From NCBI GenBank assembly GCA_041557595.1, contig JBFFGE010000002.1:1-64000 (forward strand): a stretch of DNA of 64,000 nt, read 5' to 3'. A model generated the notes under the pieces. That model saw only the letters and a program-made list of their open reading frames with translations, did no database searches and was not told the DNA's origin. Origin of the DNA: JAOTYV01 sp041557595 (GTDB lineage Bacteria; Pseudomonadota; Alphaproteobacteria; UBA8366). Shown in pieces: positions 7,771 through 16,959 of the stretch (position 1 is the stretch's first letter; every line of letters begins with the position of its first letter). The translations under genes and the position numbers were made by a program.

Positions 7771-9153
7771 ATGACCAAAAACAAGATGTGGGGCGGCAGG
7801 TACGAGTCCGGCCCTTCCGCCATTATGGAAAGCATAAACGCCTCGATCGATTTCGACCGGCGGCTCTATGCCCAGGATATCGCCGGCTCGAAAGCCCATT
7901 GCCGGATGCTGGTCGACCGGGGCATCGTCAGCGCCGAAGACGGCGCGGCGATCCAGGACGGCCTCGACCGCATCTTGAAGGAAATCGAGGCGGGCGGCTT
8001 CGAATTCAAGGCCGCGCTGGAAGATATCCACCTTAACATCGAATCACGTTTGAGCGAGCTGATCGGCGCGCCGGCAGGCCGGCTCCATACCGCGCGCAGC
8101 CGCAACGATCAGGTCGCCACCGATCTGCGCCTCTGGGTGCGCGATGCCGCCGACGGTCTCGACGCGCAGCTCGGCGCGCTGCAGGCCGCCTTGCTCGACC
8201 AGGCGGAGACGCATGCTGCGACCCTCATGCCGGGGTTCACCCATCTGCAGCCGGCCCAGCCGGTGACTTTCGGCCATCACCTGCTCGCCTATGTGGAGAT
8301 GGCCGGACGCGACCGCGGGCGGTTCGCCGATTGCCGTCGGCGAACCAATGAATCGCCGCTCGGCGCGGCCGCCCTGGCCGGCACCTCGTTCGATATCGAC
8401 CGGCACGCGACAGCGACGGCGCTGGGGTTCGATGCGCCCATGGCGAATTCGATCGATGCGGTGTCGGCGCGCGATTTCGCGCTGGAATTCCTCTCCGCGT
8501 GTTCGATCGCGGCGGTCCATCTTTCGCGGCTGGCCGAGGAGCTGGTGCTGTGGTGCACGCCGCAATTCGGCTTCATCGAGCTGTCCGATGCGTTCACCAC
8601 CGGATCGTCGATCATGCCGCAGAAGCGCAATCCGGATGCCGCCGAGCTGGTGCGCGCCAAGGCGGGCCGCATCGTCGGCGGGCTGACAGGGTTGTTGATG
8701 GTGCTGAAGGGGCTGCCGCTGGCCTATGGCAAGGATATGCAGGAGGACAAGGAGCCGGTCTTCGACGCCGCCGAAAGCCTGGAACTGGCGGTCGCGGCAA
8801 TGACCGGCATGTTGACGGATATGAAGGCCCGGCCCGCGGCGATGGCGGCGGCGCTGGCCGACGGTTTTCCGACCGCGACCGATCTTGCCGACTGGCTTGT
8901 GCGGGTGCTCGACATGCCGTTCCGCGAAGCCCATCATGTCACCGGAACCTTGGTTTCCCTTGCCGAAAAGCAAGGTTGCCCGTTGGCGGATTTGCCGCTG
9001 AAGGAGATGCAACAGGTGGAAGCGCGGATTACCAAGGATATATATTCTGTATTGAGCAACGAATCCTCGATCGAGAGCCGCAAGAGCTACGGTGGGACGG
9101 CGCCGGATCGGGTTCGGGAAGCCATCGAGGCGGCGCGGGAGCGATATTTGTGA
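7771..9153 (+). CDS. argH: Argininosuccinate lyase
   Basis: Final enzyme of arginine biosynthesis (460 residues), splitting argininosuccinate into arginine and fumarate. The N-terminus MTKNKMWGGRYESGPS and the segment HTARSRNDQVATDLRLWVRD are typical. The fumarase/aspartase-superfamily signature GSSIMPQKRNPD with the catalytic serine loop lies at about residue 278. The gene is the first of a tight argH-lptM-lysA unit: its TGA overlaps the ATG of the small lipoprotein gene. argB, another gene of the same pathway, is at 45.5 kb. Confidence 0.97.
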   Translation: MTKNKMWGGRYESGPSAIMESINASIDFDRRLYAQDIAGSKAHCRMLVDRGIVSAEDGAAIQDGLDRILKEIEAGGFEFKAALEDIHLNIESRLSELIGAPAGRLHTARSRNDQVATDLRLWVRDAADGLDAQLGALQAALLDQAETHAATLMPGFTHLQPAQPVTFGHHLLAYVEMAGRDRGRFADCRRRTNESPLGAAALAGTSFDIDRHATATALGFDAPMANSIDAVSARDFALEFLSACSIAAVHLSRLAEELVLWCTPQFGFIELSDAFTTGSSIMPQKRNPDAAELVRAKAGRIVGGLTGLLMVLKGLPLAYGKDMQEDKEPVFDAAESLELAVAAMTGMLTDMKARPAAMAAALADGFPTATDLADWLVRVLDMPFREAHHVTGTLVSLAEKQGCPLADLPLKEMQQVEARITKDIYSVLSNESSIESRKSYGGTAPDRVREAIEAARERYL

Positions 9154-9290
9154 TGCCAAACCCAAGGAAGTTATTGGTCGGAGCGCTTGCCCTGGCGCTG
9201 GTCCTGTCGGTCGCGGCCTGCGGCAAGAAGGGGCCGCCGAAGCCGCCGGGCCAGAATGAGTATCCCCGGCAATACCCGGCGCCGCTATGA
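9153..9290 (+). CDS. lptM: LptM (YifL-like) small lipoprotein
   Basis: A 45-residue lipoprotein encoded between argH and lysA. The hydrophobic signal (residues 6-22) ends in the lipobox VAAC, with Cys at residue 23, followed by the family signature CGKKGPPKPP. The mature peptide is therefore only about 23 residues. In enterobacteria LptM helps mature the LptD/E lipopolysaccharide translocon by promoting correct disulfide formation in LptD. It is assigned here from sequence pattern and the conserved position before lysA. The start overlaps the argH stop (TGATG) and its own stop overlaps the lysA start (ATGA), so the three genes are translationally linked. Confidence 0.82.
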   Translation: MPNPRKLLVGALALALVLSVAACGKKGPPKPPGQNEYPRQYPAPL

Positions 9291-10576
9291 ACCATTTCGA
9301 GTACCGCGCGGGCGCCCTGCACGCCGAAGGCGTGTCGCTGGCCGACATTGCCGAGGCGGTGGGCACGCCGTTCTATTGCTATTCGACGGCTACGCTGGAG
9401 CGGCACTACCGCGTCTTGACGCAGGCGCTGGAGGGGCTGGACACCATGATCTGCTATTCGGTGAAGGCCAATTCGAACCTCGCCGTGATCCGGACCCTGG
9501 CAGAATTGGGGGCGGGCGCCGATGTGGTGTCGGGCGGCGAATTGCTGCGGGCGCTGGCCGCCGGCATCCCGCCGGAGCGGATCGTCTTTTCCGGCGTCGG
9601 CAAGACCGAAGAAGAGCTCGCCCTGGCGCTCGACCGGCAGATTCATCAGGTAAACGTCGAATCGGTGCCCGAGCTCGAATCCCTGTCGGCGCTGGCCGTC
9701 GCGCGCAAGGCGACGATGGCGGTCGCGGTGCGGGTCAATCCCGATGTCGATGCGGAAACCCACGACAAGATTGCGACCGGCCGCAGCGAAGACAAATTCG
9801 GGGTCGATATCGAGGACGCGGCGGCGGTGTTCGCCCGCGCCGCCGAATTGCCGGGCGTCACGCCGGTGTCCGTCGCCGTGCATATCGGCTCGCAACTGAC
9901 CGATTTGCGGCCCTTCCGGGCGGCCTTCGAGCGGGTCGCCGATTTGGTGGGGGTCTTGCGGGACGCCGGACACGACATCCGCCGGCTGGACCTCGGCGGC
10001 GGGCTCGGCATTCCGTATCACGGGGAGGTGCCGCCCTCGCCGGACGAATATGCTTCGATGGTGCGTGAAACGCTGGGCGATTTGGACTGTACGCTGATGT
10101 TCGAGCCCGGACGGATGCTGGTCGGCAATGCGGGCCTGCTGGTCAGCCGGGTGATCTATGTGAAACAGGGCCGGACGCGGCGCTTCGTCGTGATCGACGC
10201 GGCAATGAACGACCTGATCCGGCCGACGCTGTACGATGCGTATCATGGTGTGCTGCCGGTTCGCCAGGCGGGCGAGAACGCGGCCCTCGAGCCCGCGGAT
10301 ATCGTCGGGCCGGTGTGCGAGACCGGCGATACCTTCGCCCAGAAGCGGCCGCTGCCGCCGCTTGTCACGGGAGATTTATTGGCATTTTCCTCCGCGGGAG
10401 CGTACGGTGCGGTAATGGCTTCAAGCTATAACTCGCGTCTGCTGGTACCGGAGGTGTTGGTGAACGGAGAGACCTATAGCGTCGTGCGCGCACGACCGAC
10501 CTACGAAGACCTCTTGGCGCTGGACAGCTTCGCTGCCTGGCAGGACGAGGCTGCGATTCGACGGCGGCGGGCCTGA
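9287..10576 (+). CDS. lysA: Diaminopimelate decarboxylase
   Basis: PLP enzyme of 429 residues that makes lysine from meso-diaminopimelate. The PLP-binding lysine is in CYSVKANSNLAVI (about residue 57). The glycine-rich phosphate-binding region is RRLDLGGGLGIPY, and the substrate-site cysteine lies in GPVCETGDTFA (about residue 344). The length is normal for the alanine-racemase-fold family. The ATG overlaps the stop of lptM, and the stop overlaps the ATG of the TIGR02302 gene. The dapD and dapE genes of the same pathway are at 52-54 kb. Confidence 0.97.
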   Translation: MNHFEYRAGALHAEGVSLADIAEAVGTPFYCYSTATLERHYRVLTQALEGLDTMICYSVKANSNLAVIRTLAELGAGADVVSGGELLRALAAGIPPERIVFSGVGKTEEELALALDRQIHQVNVESVPELESLSALAVARKATMAVAVRVNPDVDAETHDKIATGRSEDKFGVDIEDAAAVFARAAELPGVTPVSVAVHIGSQLTDLRPFRAAFERVADLVGVLRDAGHDIRRLDLGGGLGIPYHGEVPPSPDEYASMVRETLGDLDCTLMFEPGRMLVGNAGLLVSRVIYVKQGRTRRFVVIDAAMNDLIRPTLYDAYHGVLPVRQAGENAALEPADIVGPVCETGDTFAQKRPLPPLVTGDLLAFSSAGAYGAVMASSYNSRLLVPEVLVNGETYSVVRARPTYEDLLALDSFAAWQDEAAIRRRRA

Positions 10577-13140
10577 TGGGCTGGCGCGTCCCAAAACGCA
10601 AGAAATCCGGCAGGACCGTTGCAGTCTGGCGGATCGCAAGTGCCTGGCTGGCGCTTGCCTGGGAACGGGTATGGCCCGCCCTGTGGCCGGCGGTGGGCGC
10701 CGCCGGCGCGTATATGCTGCTGGCGCTGACCGATATACTGCCGCTGATTGCCGGATGGCTGCACGCACTTATTCTGGCGGCGTTCGCCGCTGCCGTTCTG
10801 GGCCTCGGCTGGCGGCAGCTGCGTCGTCTACGGCTGCCGGACCGCGGCGCGACCTTGCGGCGCCTGGAAAGGGCCAACGATCTGCGGCATCGGCCCCTGG
10901 ACGCGGTTTCCGATCGATTGGAGGCCGGCGCCGCCAACGACGAGACCCGCAGGCTGTGGGAACTGCATCAGGAACGCATGCGGGCGACCGTATCCCGCCT
11001 CCGCATCGGCTGGCCCTCGCCGGGTCTCATCCGACGCGATCCGTTTGCGTTGCGGATCGTGCTCGGCATTGCGCTTACGGTTGGGTTGATCGTCGCCGAC
11101 GATCCCATCGACCGGGTTGCGCGGGCCTTCACGCCCGATCTGACACGTGTGGCCGCGAGCAGCCCTGCCAAACTGGATGCCTGGATCACACCGCCGGAAT
11201 ATACCCGCGCCGCACCGATCTTCCTGGCGTCCGGCGGTGGCGACGGCGCGGTCCCGGCCGAGCAGACGACAATCACGATACCGTTCGGCAGCATGCTGGT
11301 GGCGCGCGTCAGCGGCGGCGCCGGGACGCCGGAACTCACGGGCGACGGCAGCAGCGTTGGATTCGAAACGCAGGTCCCCGGCAGTTTTCAACTCGAACAT
11401 AAATTGCTCGTAGATGGCGATTTGTCGATCCGGCAGGGTCGGCGCACGCTCGGCCGCTGGAAGGTTGCGGTAACGCCGGACAATCCGCCGGCGGTGACAT
11501 TTTCCCGCCCGCCGTCGCGGACGCGACGCAATGCGATGCGCCTCGAATTCGAAGCGACCGACGACTACGGCGTCGAAAAAGTGATCGCCCGGATCAGCCG
11601 GTCGGGCGCCGTTCCGGCGGAATCGGCGCTGGCGAAGTTCGAACCGATCGAGATTGATCTGCCCTTGCCGGGTCTGCAGCTCCGGAAGATCAAATCGACG
11701 AGCTATAACGATCTGACCGCCCATCCCTGGGCCGGATTGCCGGTCAATCTGGTGCTGACCGCGAGCGACGCCGCCGGTCAGACCGGCAGTAGCAAGACGA
11801 TCCAGATGGTGTTGCCGGAACGCGCCTTCACGCATCCGGTCGCGCGGGCGATTATCGGACACCGTCGGCAACTGGCGCTCTATCCGGAACAGAACCGCAA
11901 CCGCGTGGGGGCCCAACTCGAACAGCTGGCCTGGGAGTATGAGGAATATAACGGGGATACGGTGGTGTTCCTCGGCCTGTCCACGGTCGCCCGCCGGCTC
12001 GAAAACGAAAAACTGGATACCCCGCAGAAATTGCTCGGCGTGCTCCAGCTTCTCTGGAATGTGGCGTTGCGCATCGAAGATGGCAATTTGTCGCTGAGCG
12101 AACGCGCCTTGCGCGACGTGCAACAGGCGCTGCAGGACGCGCTGTCGAAGAAGACGACGGATGCGGAAATCGAGCGATTGCTGAAGGAATTCGAACGCGC
12201 CCTCGGCGAATATCTCAACGCGCTGGAAGAAAAGATGCGCTCGATGCCGCAGCAGCGGGCGGAGAATATGCCGCCGGACGCGCGTGTCCAAATGCTGCGC
12301 CGCGAGGATATCAAAAAGATGCTCGATCGAATTCGCGAATTGTCACGCAGCGGTCAGCGGGACGCCGCGCGGCAAATGCTGTCGCAGCTCCGGAATATGC
12401 TGGAGAACCTGCGCACGCGCCAAATGGCGCGCCCCGGCGGAACGCAGCGCCGTGCGATGAAAATGCTCAACGAATTGCAGGACATCATCCGACAGCAGCA
12501 AGGTTTGCTCGACCGCACCTTCAAGGAAGCGCAGCGTCGGGGTCAGATGCGCGGTTCGACACCGAACAATCCGATGCTCCGCCTGCCGCCGAACTTTCTC
12601 CCGCCCGGCGCCGGCCGCCCGCCGGAGGACGGCAAGCAATCGCCGCCTCCGATGGCGAAGGAATCGGAATCCCAGGAAAGCCTGCGCCGTCGACTCGGGG
12701 AAATTATGCGGCAATTGGGAGAAATGACGAAATCGATACCGCGCGCGCTTGGCCGTGCGGAACGCTCTATGAACGAGTCCACCAAGCAGTTGGGGACCGG
12801 ACAGGCGGGACAGGCCGTGCCGCCGCAGACGCGCGCCATCGATCAGTTGCAACAGGGCGCCCGCTCGGCGACCGAACAGTTGATGCGTCAGCTGGGGCGC
12901 GGGCAACGGCCGGGCGAAGGCAGCGAACCGTTTGGCCATTCGCGCCGGTCACAGGATCCGTTCGGCCGCGATGTCGACAAGACCGGGCGCAGCGCCAATA
13001 CCAACGATGTCAAAATTCCGGATGAAGACAGCGTCCAGGGGTCGCGCCGCATCCGCGACGAGTTGCGCCGCCGTGCCGGCGAGTATCAGCGTCCGAAGCT
13101 CGAACGCGACTATATTGATCGTTTGCTGAAACAGTTTTAG
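10576..13140 (+). CDS. TIGR02302/DUF4175 family membrane protein
   Basis: A large (854 residues) inner-membrane protein restricted, as far as I know, to Alphaproteobacteria and of unknown function. Hydrophobic helices occur near residues 25-45, 50-72 and 155-172. A beta-rich, probably periplasmic region follows. The C-terminal third (from about residue 440) is highly charged, rich in Arg, Gln and Met, and contains long helices predicted as coiled coil, such as QMLSQLRNMLENLRTRQM. It starts by overlapping the lysA stop (TGATG), so it is the last gene of the argH-lptM-lysA unit. The stop codon TAG is shared with the first bases of a repeat element. Confidence 0.75.
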   Translation: MGWRVPKRKKSGRTVAVWRIASAWLALAWERVWPALWPAVGAAGAYMLLALTDILPLIAGWLHALILAAFAAAVLGLGWRQLRRLRLPDRGATLRRLERANDLRHRPLDAVSDRLEAGAANDETRRLWELHQERMRATVSRLRIGWPSPGLIRRDPFALRIVLGIALTVGLIVADDPIDRVARAFTPDLTRVAASSPAKLDAWITPPEYTRAAPIFLASGGGDGAVPAEQTTITIPFGSMLVARVSGGAGTPELTGDGSSVGFETQVPGSFQLEHKLLVDGDLSIRQGRRTLGRWKVAVTPDNPPAVTFSRPPSRTRRNAMRLEFEATDDYGVEKVIARISRSGAVPAESALAKFEPIEIDLPLPGLQLRKIKSTSYNDLTAHPWAGLPVNLVLTASDAAGQTGSSKTIQMVLPERAFTHPVARAIIGHRRQLALYPEQNRNRVGAQLEQLAWEYEEYNGDTVVFLGLSTVARRLENEKLDTPQKLLGVLQLLWNVALRIEDGNLSLSERALRDVQQALQDALSKKTTDAEIERLLKEFERALGEYLNALEEKMRSMPQQRAENMPPDARVQMLRREDIKKMLDRIRELSRSGQRDAARQMLSQLRNMLENLRTRQMARPGGTQRRAMKMLNELQDIIRQQQGLLDRTFKEAQRRGQMRGSTPNNPMLRLPPNFLPPGAGRPPEDGKQSPPPMAKESESQESLRRRLGEIMRQLGEMTKSIPRALGRAERSMNESTKQLGTGQAGQAVPPQTRAIDQLQQGARSATEQLMRQLGRGQRPGEGSEPFGHSRRSQDPFGRDVDKTGRSANTNDVKIPDEDSVQGSRRIRDELRRRAGEYQRPKLERDYIDRLLKQF

Positions 13141-13242
13141 AGCGAACCCTAAGCGAACCGAAACGGTTCGCGACGGCGTATTTGCGTAAAGACCAAGAGA
13201 TAGACCATTTTATATGAGTCAATTTAGACAAGAAATGGTCTA
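13138..13242 (+). repeat. Two-hairpin dispersed repeat, copy A
   Basis: A 105-bp element beginning TAGAGC and containing two inverted repeats. The first is GCGAACCGAAACGGTTCGC-like, an 8-bp stem with a 3-base loop at about 13153-13172. The second has 10-bp arms, TAGACCATTT and AAATGGTCTA, bounding its last 42 bases. Near-identical copies in the opposite orientation occur at 37809-37912 and 48323-48427. This copy fills the gap between two convergent genes, and its first three bases are the TAG stop of the TIGR02302 gene. Either hairpin could also act as a terminator. Confidence 0.9.
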
Positions 13243-13266
13243 GCCTGCGCCGTCCCCCTGGAGAGG

Positions 13267-14499
13267 CTATTGATGCCGCTGTATTACCGGCGCCTTGGGC
13301 ATTGCGTCGTCCGGCAGCGGCTTGTTTGCGATCCCCGTTTCGCCCGGGCGGGTGAAGGTGATATCGAGCTTTTGCGCGGTGCCCGGCGGATTGCGAAATT
13401 CCGTCTTGTATCCGACCAATTCGCCGGGTGCGATTTTTGTCTGGTCCGCGCGGAACGTCCAGACATGCAACTCCGAACCATCCTTGCCGAGCAACGCGCC
13501 GCGCATCAGCGGCAGTGAAAGCGGCCGGTTGGAGGTGTTGCGGATCTCGCCTTCGACGACCAGAACCTCGTCATTTCCCTTGATCTTCTTCTTCGGTTTG
13601 GGCTCGATAATCTGCAACCCGGTGCCGAGGATATCGGGCTGCAATCCAACCATCGCATAGACCGAGTTCGACCAGGGCAACCAAGTGACGATGGTGTTCT
13701 GGAACATGAAGGCGGCGGCGCCAAGGGCGCCGACAAAGAGAATCAAGGCGAAGAGCGATAGGGTCGCCGCGCGGCCGCTATTGCGGCGCGGGGGCGGCGC
13801 GGTGTTTCGGGTGCCCAGAGCGTCCGGCGATGCGATGGGCGGCGGCGGGAATCCATCCATGGCGGCATCCGCCGACGGCGCCGATATCTGTGCCTCGGCC
13901 ATGGACGGCGGCGGCATTCCGACCGGCGGCGGATCCGCCAGCGCCTGCGCGATCGCGTCCGTTTCGTCGGTAGCGCCGGGGGCCGGCTGCTCGGTGTCAG
14001 CCGCCGGGTCCTGGGCCAATTCGGGAAACGGTTCCGCCGGCATTTCGGGCGGCGTTCCGGATGCAGCAAACTCCGCGGCGATATTTCGGCCGCGCGCGGG
14101 AGGATCGGCCTCCACGGCCGCGTCGGGGGCGAACGGCGGCGCCGGATCGGCGGCGAGGGGCGCGGGATCCGAGTGGAACGGCGGATCCTCCGGCTGTTCG
14201 GGTTCGGGCGTCGGGGCGGCTGCGACCATCGGCTCGGCGGGCGGCGGCGCCGCATCGAATTCAGGCATCGCGGGTGGCGCAGGCGGCGGTTCGGCGGCGA
14301 ATGGCGGCGGCGGGATTTCCGGTTCGGCCGGCGGCGGCGCCTGTTCCTGGACGGGAAGGTCGGCGTCGGTCGCCGCGCCGTCCGGCTTGGCAAGCCATTG
14401 ATGGCTGCATTTGCTGCACCTGACGGTGCGGCCGTCGGCGCCAAGCGCGTTCGGGTCTACATTGAAGCTGGCTTCGCAGCCCGGGCAAGTAATAATCAT
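13267..14499 (-). CDS. MJ0042-type zinc-ribbon protein with DUF3426 domain
   Basis: A 410-residue membrane-anchored protein. The N-terminus MIITCPGCEASFNVDP and VRCSKCSHQWLAKP forms a four-cysteine zinc ribbon (C5, C8, C28, C31) of the MJ0042 type. A long low-complexity linker rich in Pro, Ala and Glu covers about residues 40-230. One transmembrane helix (about residues 248-270, LSLFALILFVGALGAAAFM) leads to a C-terminal DUF3426-type beta domain of about 130 residues with VVEGEIRNTSN. Proteins of this type beside ftsEX are common in Alphaproteobacteria; the function is unknown. It is transcribed away from ftsE. Confidence 0.8.
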   Translation of the reverse strand: MIITCPGCEASFNVDPNALGADGRTVRCSKCSHQWLAKPDGAATDADLPVQEQAPPPAEPEIPPPPFAAEPPPAPPAMPEFDAAPPPAEPMVAAAPTPEPEQPEDPPFHSDPAPLAADPAPPFAPDAAVEADPPARGRNIAAEFAASGTPPEMPAEPFPELAQDPAADTEQPAPGATDETDAIAQALADPPPVGMPPPSMAEAQISAPSADAAMDGFPPPPIASPDALGTRNTAPPPRRNSGRAATLSLFALILFVGALGAAAFMFQNTIVTWLPWSNSVYAMVGLQPDILGTGLQIIEPKPKKKIKGNDEVLVVEGEIRNTSNRPLSLPLMRGALLGKDGSELHVWTFRADQTKIAPGELVGYKTEFRNPPGTAQKLDITFTRPGETGIANKPLPDDAMPKAPVIQRHQ

Positions 14500-14700
14500 C
14501 TTATGTAAACTGCGAACCTTGAATGGTAATATAACGACATCGTCGCGATTCTAAGGGGTCGGGAGTCCGGTTGCAACAACGGTGGTGCTTTACGCACGGC
14601 ATTGTCCATGCCATGTTGCCGACCCAGAGCGCTCGGAAAATTCGGCCCCTATCGAGGGCACGAGACCAGTGATTTCCTAATTCGGGACACGGCATAGACG

Positions 14701-15375
14701 GTGGTTCGTTTCGAAAACGTGGGCATGCGCTATGGAGCTGGTCCAGAGGTATTGAGCGATATCAACTTTACGCTGGAACCCGGATCGTTCCATTTCGTGA
14801 CCGGACCCAGCGGGGCGGGCAAGTCCACTTTGCTCAAGCTGCTGTACTTGGCATGTCGACCGAGCCGCGGTTTCGTGAATCTGTTCGGCCGCGAAGTGAC
14901 AAAAATTCCCTCCCATGAGTTGCCGCAATTGCGCCGCCGGATCGGCGTCGTGTTCCAGGATTTCCGCCTGGTCGCCCATCTTTCGGCCTTCGATAATGTC
15001 GCCCTGCCGCTACGCGTTTCCGGCGGCCGGGAAGAGGTGATCCAGAAGCACGTTACGGAATTGTTGTCGTGGGTCGGGCTTGCCGATCATCTGAACGCCC
15101 GGCCGCCGACCCTGTCGGGCGGTCAGCAGCAACGGGTCGCGATCGCCCGCGCGGTCATCGCGCATCCGAATCTGTTGCTGGCGGACGAACCGACCGGCAA
15201 TGTCGACGACACGATTGCCGTGCGCCTGCTCTATCTGTTCGAGGAATTGAACCGGATGGGGACCACGGTCATCATCGCGACCCATAATGAGAGCCTGGTA
15301 TCGCGGTTTTCGCATCCGGTCCTGCACCTGGAGGATGGGGTGCTGGAGCTCAGAGGGGCAATGGCGTCGTCGTGA
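14701..15375 (+). CDS. ftsE: Cell division ABC transporter ATPase FtsE
   Basis: ATP-binding subunit (224 residues) of the FtsEX complex, which couples the divisome to activation of septal peptidoglycan hydrolases. It has Walker A GPSGAGKST (about residues 35-43), the Q-loop VVFQDFRLV, the ABC signature LSGGQQQRVAIARA and Walker B LLLADEPTGNVDD, plus the switch histidine in IIATHNE. The start codon is GTG. Its stop overlaps the ftsX start, as usual for this pair. The 201-bp gap to the divergent zinc-ribbon gene holds the promoters, but no strong hexamer pair is obvious. Confidence 0.95.
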   Translation: MVRFENVGMRYGAGPEVLSDINFTLEPGSFHFVTGPSGAGKSTLLKLLYLACRPSRGFVNLFGREVTKIPSHELPQLRRRIGVVFQDFRLVAHLSAFDNVALPLRVSGGREEVIQKHVTELLSWVGLADHLNARPPTLSGGQQQRVAIARAVIAHPNLLLADEPTGNVDDTIAVRLLYLFEELNRMGTTVIIATHNESLVSRFSHPVLHLEDGVLELRGAMASS

Positions 15376-16262
15376 TGGTTCGGAGCCAAGATGTCCTGCC
15401 TTTTGCCAAAGAATCCACCACGCGCCTCCTGCCGTGGATCGTCGGGGTAATGGTCTACCTCGCGGCGGTGATGATGGCCGGCGCAATGCTGCTGGCGGGC
15501 GTTGCGGCCGATTGGAATCGCGATCTCACGGGCAGCTTCACGGTGCAGATTCCGCCGGCGGAGAAGAAATCGGACGGCAGCGAAAAGGCGCGGGTCGACC
15601 GGGTGATCAAGCTGCTTCGCGAAACGCCGGGCATTCTCAAGGTGAAGGCGATACCGGCCAAGGAAACGGCGCAGTCCCTGGAACCATGGCTGGGTGCCAA
15701 TTTCGATGCCGACGATTTGCCCTTGCCGCGGGTCGTCGACGTCACGCTCGACCGCACCAAGACAATCGATTTGACTGCCGTCGGCGAAAAATTGCAGGAA
15801 GCGGTGCCGGGCGCCGGTCTGGACAGCCATGAATATTCGCGGGACCAAATTCTGTCGCTCGTTCATGCCCTCGGCGCGCTGGCGGCGGTGGTGATCGCGT
15901 TGATCGGCGGGACCTGCGTCAGCGCGGTGGTGTTCGCGACGCGCGGCGGTGTGGCGGTTCACAAGGAAGTCATCGAGGTCTTGCATCTTATCGGCGCCAC
16001 GGACGACTATATCGCCCGGCAATTTCAACGGCAGGCCTTTCGCATCGCCCTGATCGGCAGCCTTTTCGGCGCCATCGTGGCCGTGCTGACGTTGTTTGCG
16101 ATTGCGCGGTTCGTGACCGGGCTGGACGCGGTTTTGCTGCCGACACCGCAGCTGGCATTCTGGCAATGGTGCGTGTTGGCGCTGGTTCCCTTGTTTGCCA
16201 GCTTTATCGTCACCTCCGCCACGCGCCGGACCGTTCTGCGCACCCTCCGGCAGATGCTGTAG
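15375..16262 (+). CDS. ftsX: Cell division membrane protein FtsX
   Basis: Membrane subunit (295 residues from the ATG; a GTG at 15372 is an alternative) of the FtsEX complex. It has four predicted transmembrane helices. The first is at about residues 25-45. A periplasmic domain of about 120 residues follows, which in homologues binds hydrolase activators, and then three helices cover the C-terminal half. The sequence VEVLHLIGATDDYIARQFQ-like (about residues 198-216) is the family's cytoplasmic coupling segment. The start overlaps the ftsE stop (GTGATG). Length matches alphaproteobacterial FtsX. Confidence 0.92.
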   Translation: MVRSQDVLPFAKESTTRLLPWIVGVMVYLAAVMMAGAMLLAGVAADWNRDLTGSFTVQIPPAEKKSDGSEKARVDRVIKLLRETPGILKVKAIPAKETAQSLEPWLGANFDADDLPLPRVVDVTLDRTKTIDLTAVGEKLQEAVPGAGLDSHEYSRDQILSLVHALGALAAVVIALIGGTCVSAVVFATRGGVAVHKEVIEVLHLIGATDDYIARQFQRQAFRIALIGSLFGAIVAVLTLFAIARFVTGLDAVLLPTPQLAFWQWCVLALVPLFASFIVTSATRRTVLRTLRQML

Positions 16263-16346
16263 CCTTGCGCCAGCGATTTACAGTTTCCCTGTGTTTGAAA
16301 CGGCGGACCGTGCCCGGCGCCTGCGGCAGCGTTCGGCGATAGTCGG

Positions 16347-16952
16347 ATGCGGCGCGGCAATATCCGGTTTCGAATCCTCGCGATTGCGCTGACCGCGTCG
16401 ATCGTCGCCTGGCTGGCCGGGCTCCCCTATTTTGCGGCCGGTATTCCGCGCGAGCCGACGCGCGCGCTGGAAAAAGTGGACGCCATTGTCGTGCTGACCG
16501 GCGGCACGCTGAGGCTGGAGCGCGGGCTCGAACTGCTCGGACGCCAGATGGGGAAAAAGCTGTTCGTTTCCGGCGTGCACAGCGGCGTCGACGTGCAGCA
16601 GCTGTTGCGCCTGTCGCGTCAATCGCCGCAGGCGCTGGATTGCTGCATTGCCCTCGGCTACAGCGCCGATCATACCGCCGGCAATGCGGCGGAAACGGCG
16701 GACTGGTTGCGCAAGCAAGGCTATCGATCATTTTATCTGGTCACCGCCAGCTATCACATGCCACGCAGTCTGGTGGAATTTCGAGCGCGCATGCCGGCAT
16801 TGCGAATGCTGCCCTATCCGGTGTTCCCGGCGCACGTCAAGCTGGAGGAGTGGTGGCGCTGGCCCGGTACGGCGAGTTTGATCGTCGGCGAATATAATAA
16901 GTATCTACTGGCCATTCTGCGCCATGAACTTGACAATATATTGGGTGGGTAA
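16347..16952 (+). CDS. YdcF/SanA (DUF218) family protein
   Basis: A 201-residue protein with one N-terminal membrane helix (about residues 8-30) and a DUF218 domain. Recognisable segments are DAIVVLTGGTLRLERGLELL, LFVSGVHSGVD, the acidic/NAAET motif AGNAAETADWL, and YLVTASYHMPRSLVEF. Members such as ElyC and SanA influence envelope and peptidoglycan integrity; the biochemical activity of this one cannot be read from the sequence. It lies 84 bp after ftsX and just before an acyltransferase gene on the same strand, so all four may be co-transcribed. Confidence 0.82.
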   Translation: MRRGNIRFRILAIALTASIVAWLAGLPYFAAGIPREPTRALEKVDAIVVLTGGTLRLERGLELLGRQMGKKLFVSGVHSGVDVQQLLRLSRQSPQALDCCIALGYSADHTAGNAAETADWLRKQGYRSFYLVTASYHMPRSLVEFRARMPALRMLPYPVFPAHVKLEEWWRWPGTASLIVGEYNKYLLAILRHELDNILGG

Positions 16953-16959
16953 ACGATCG

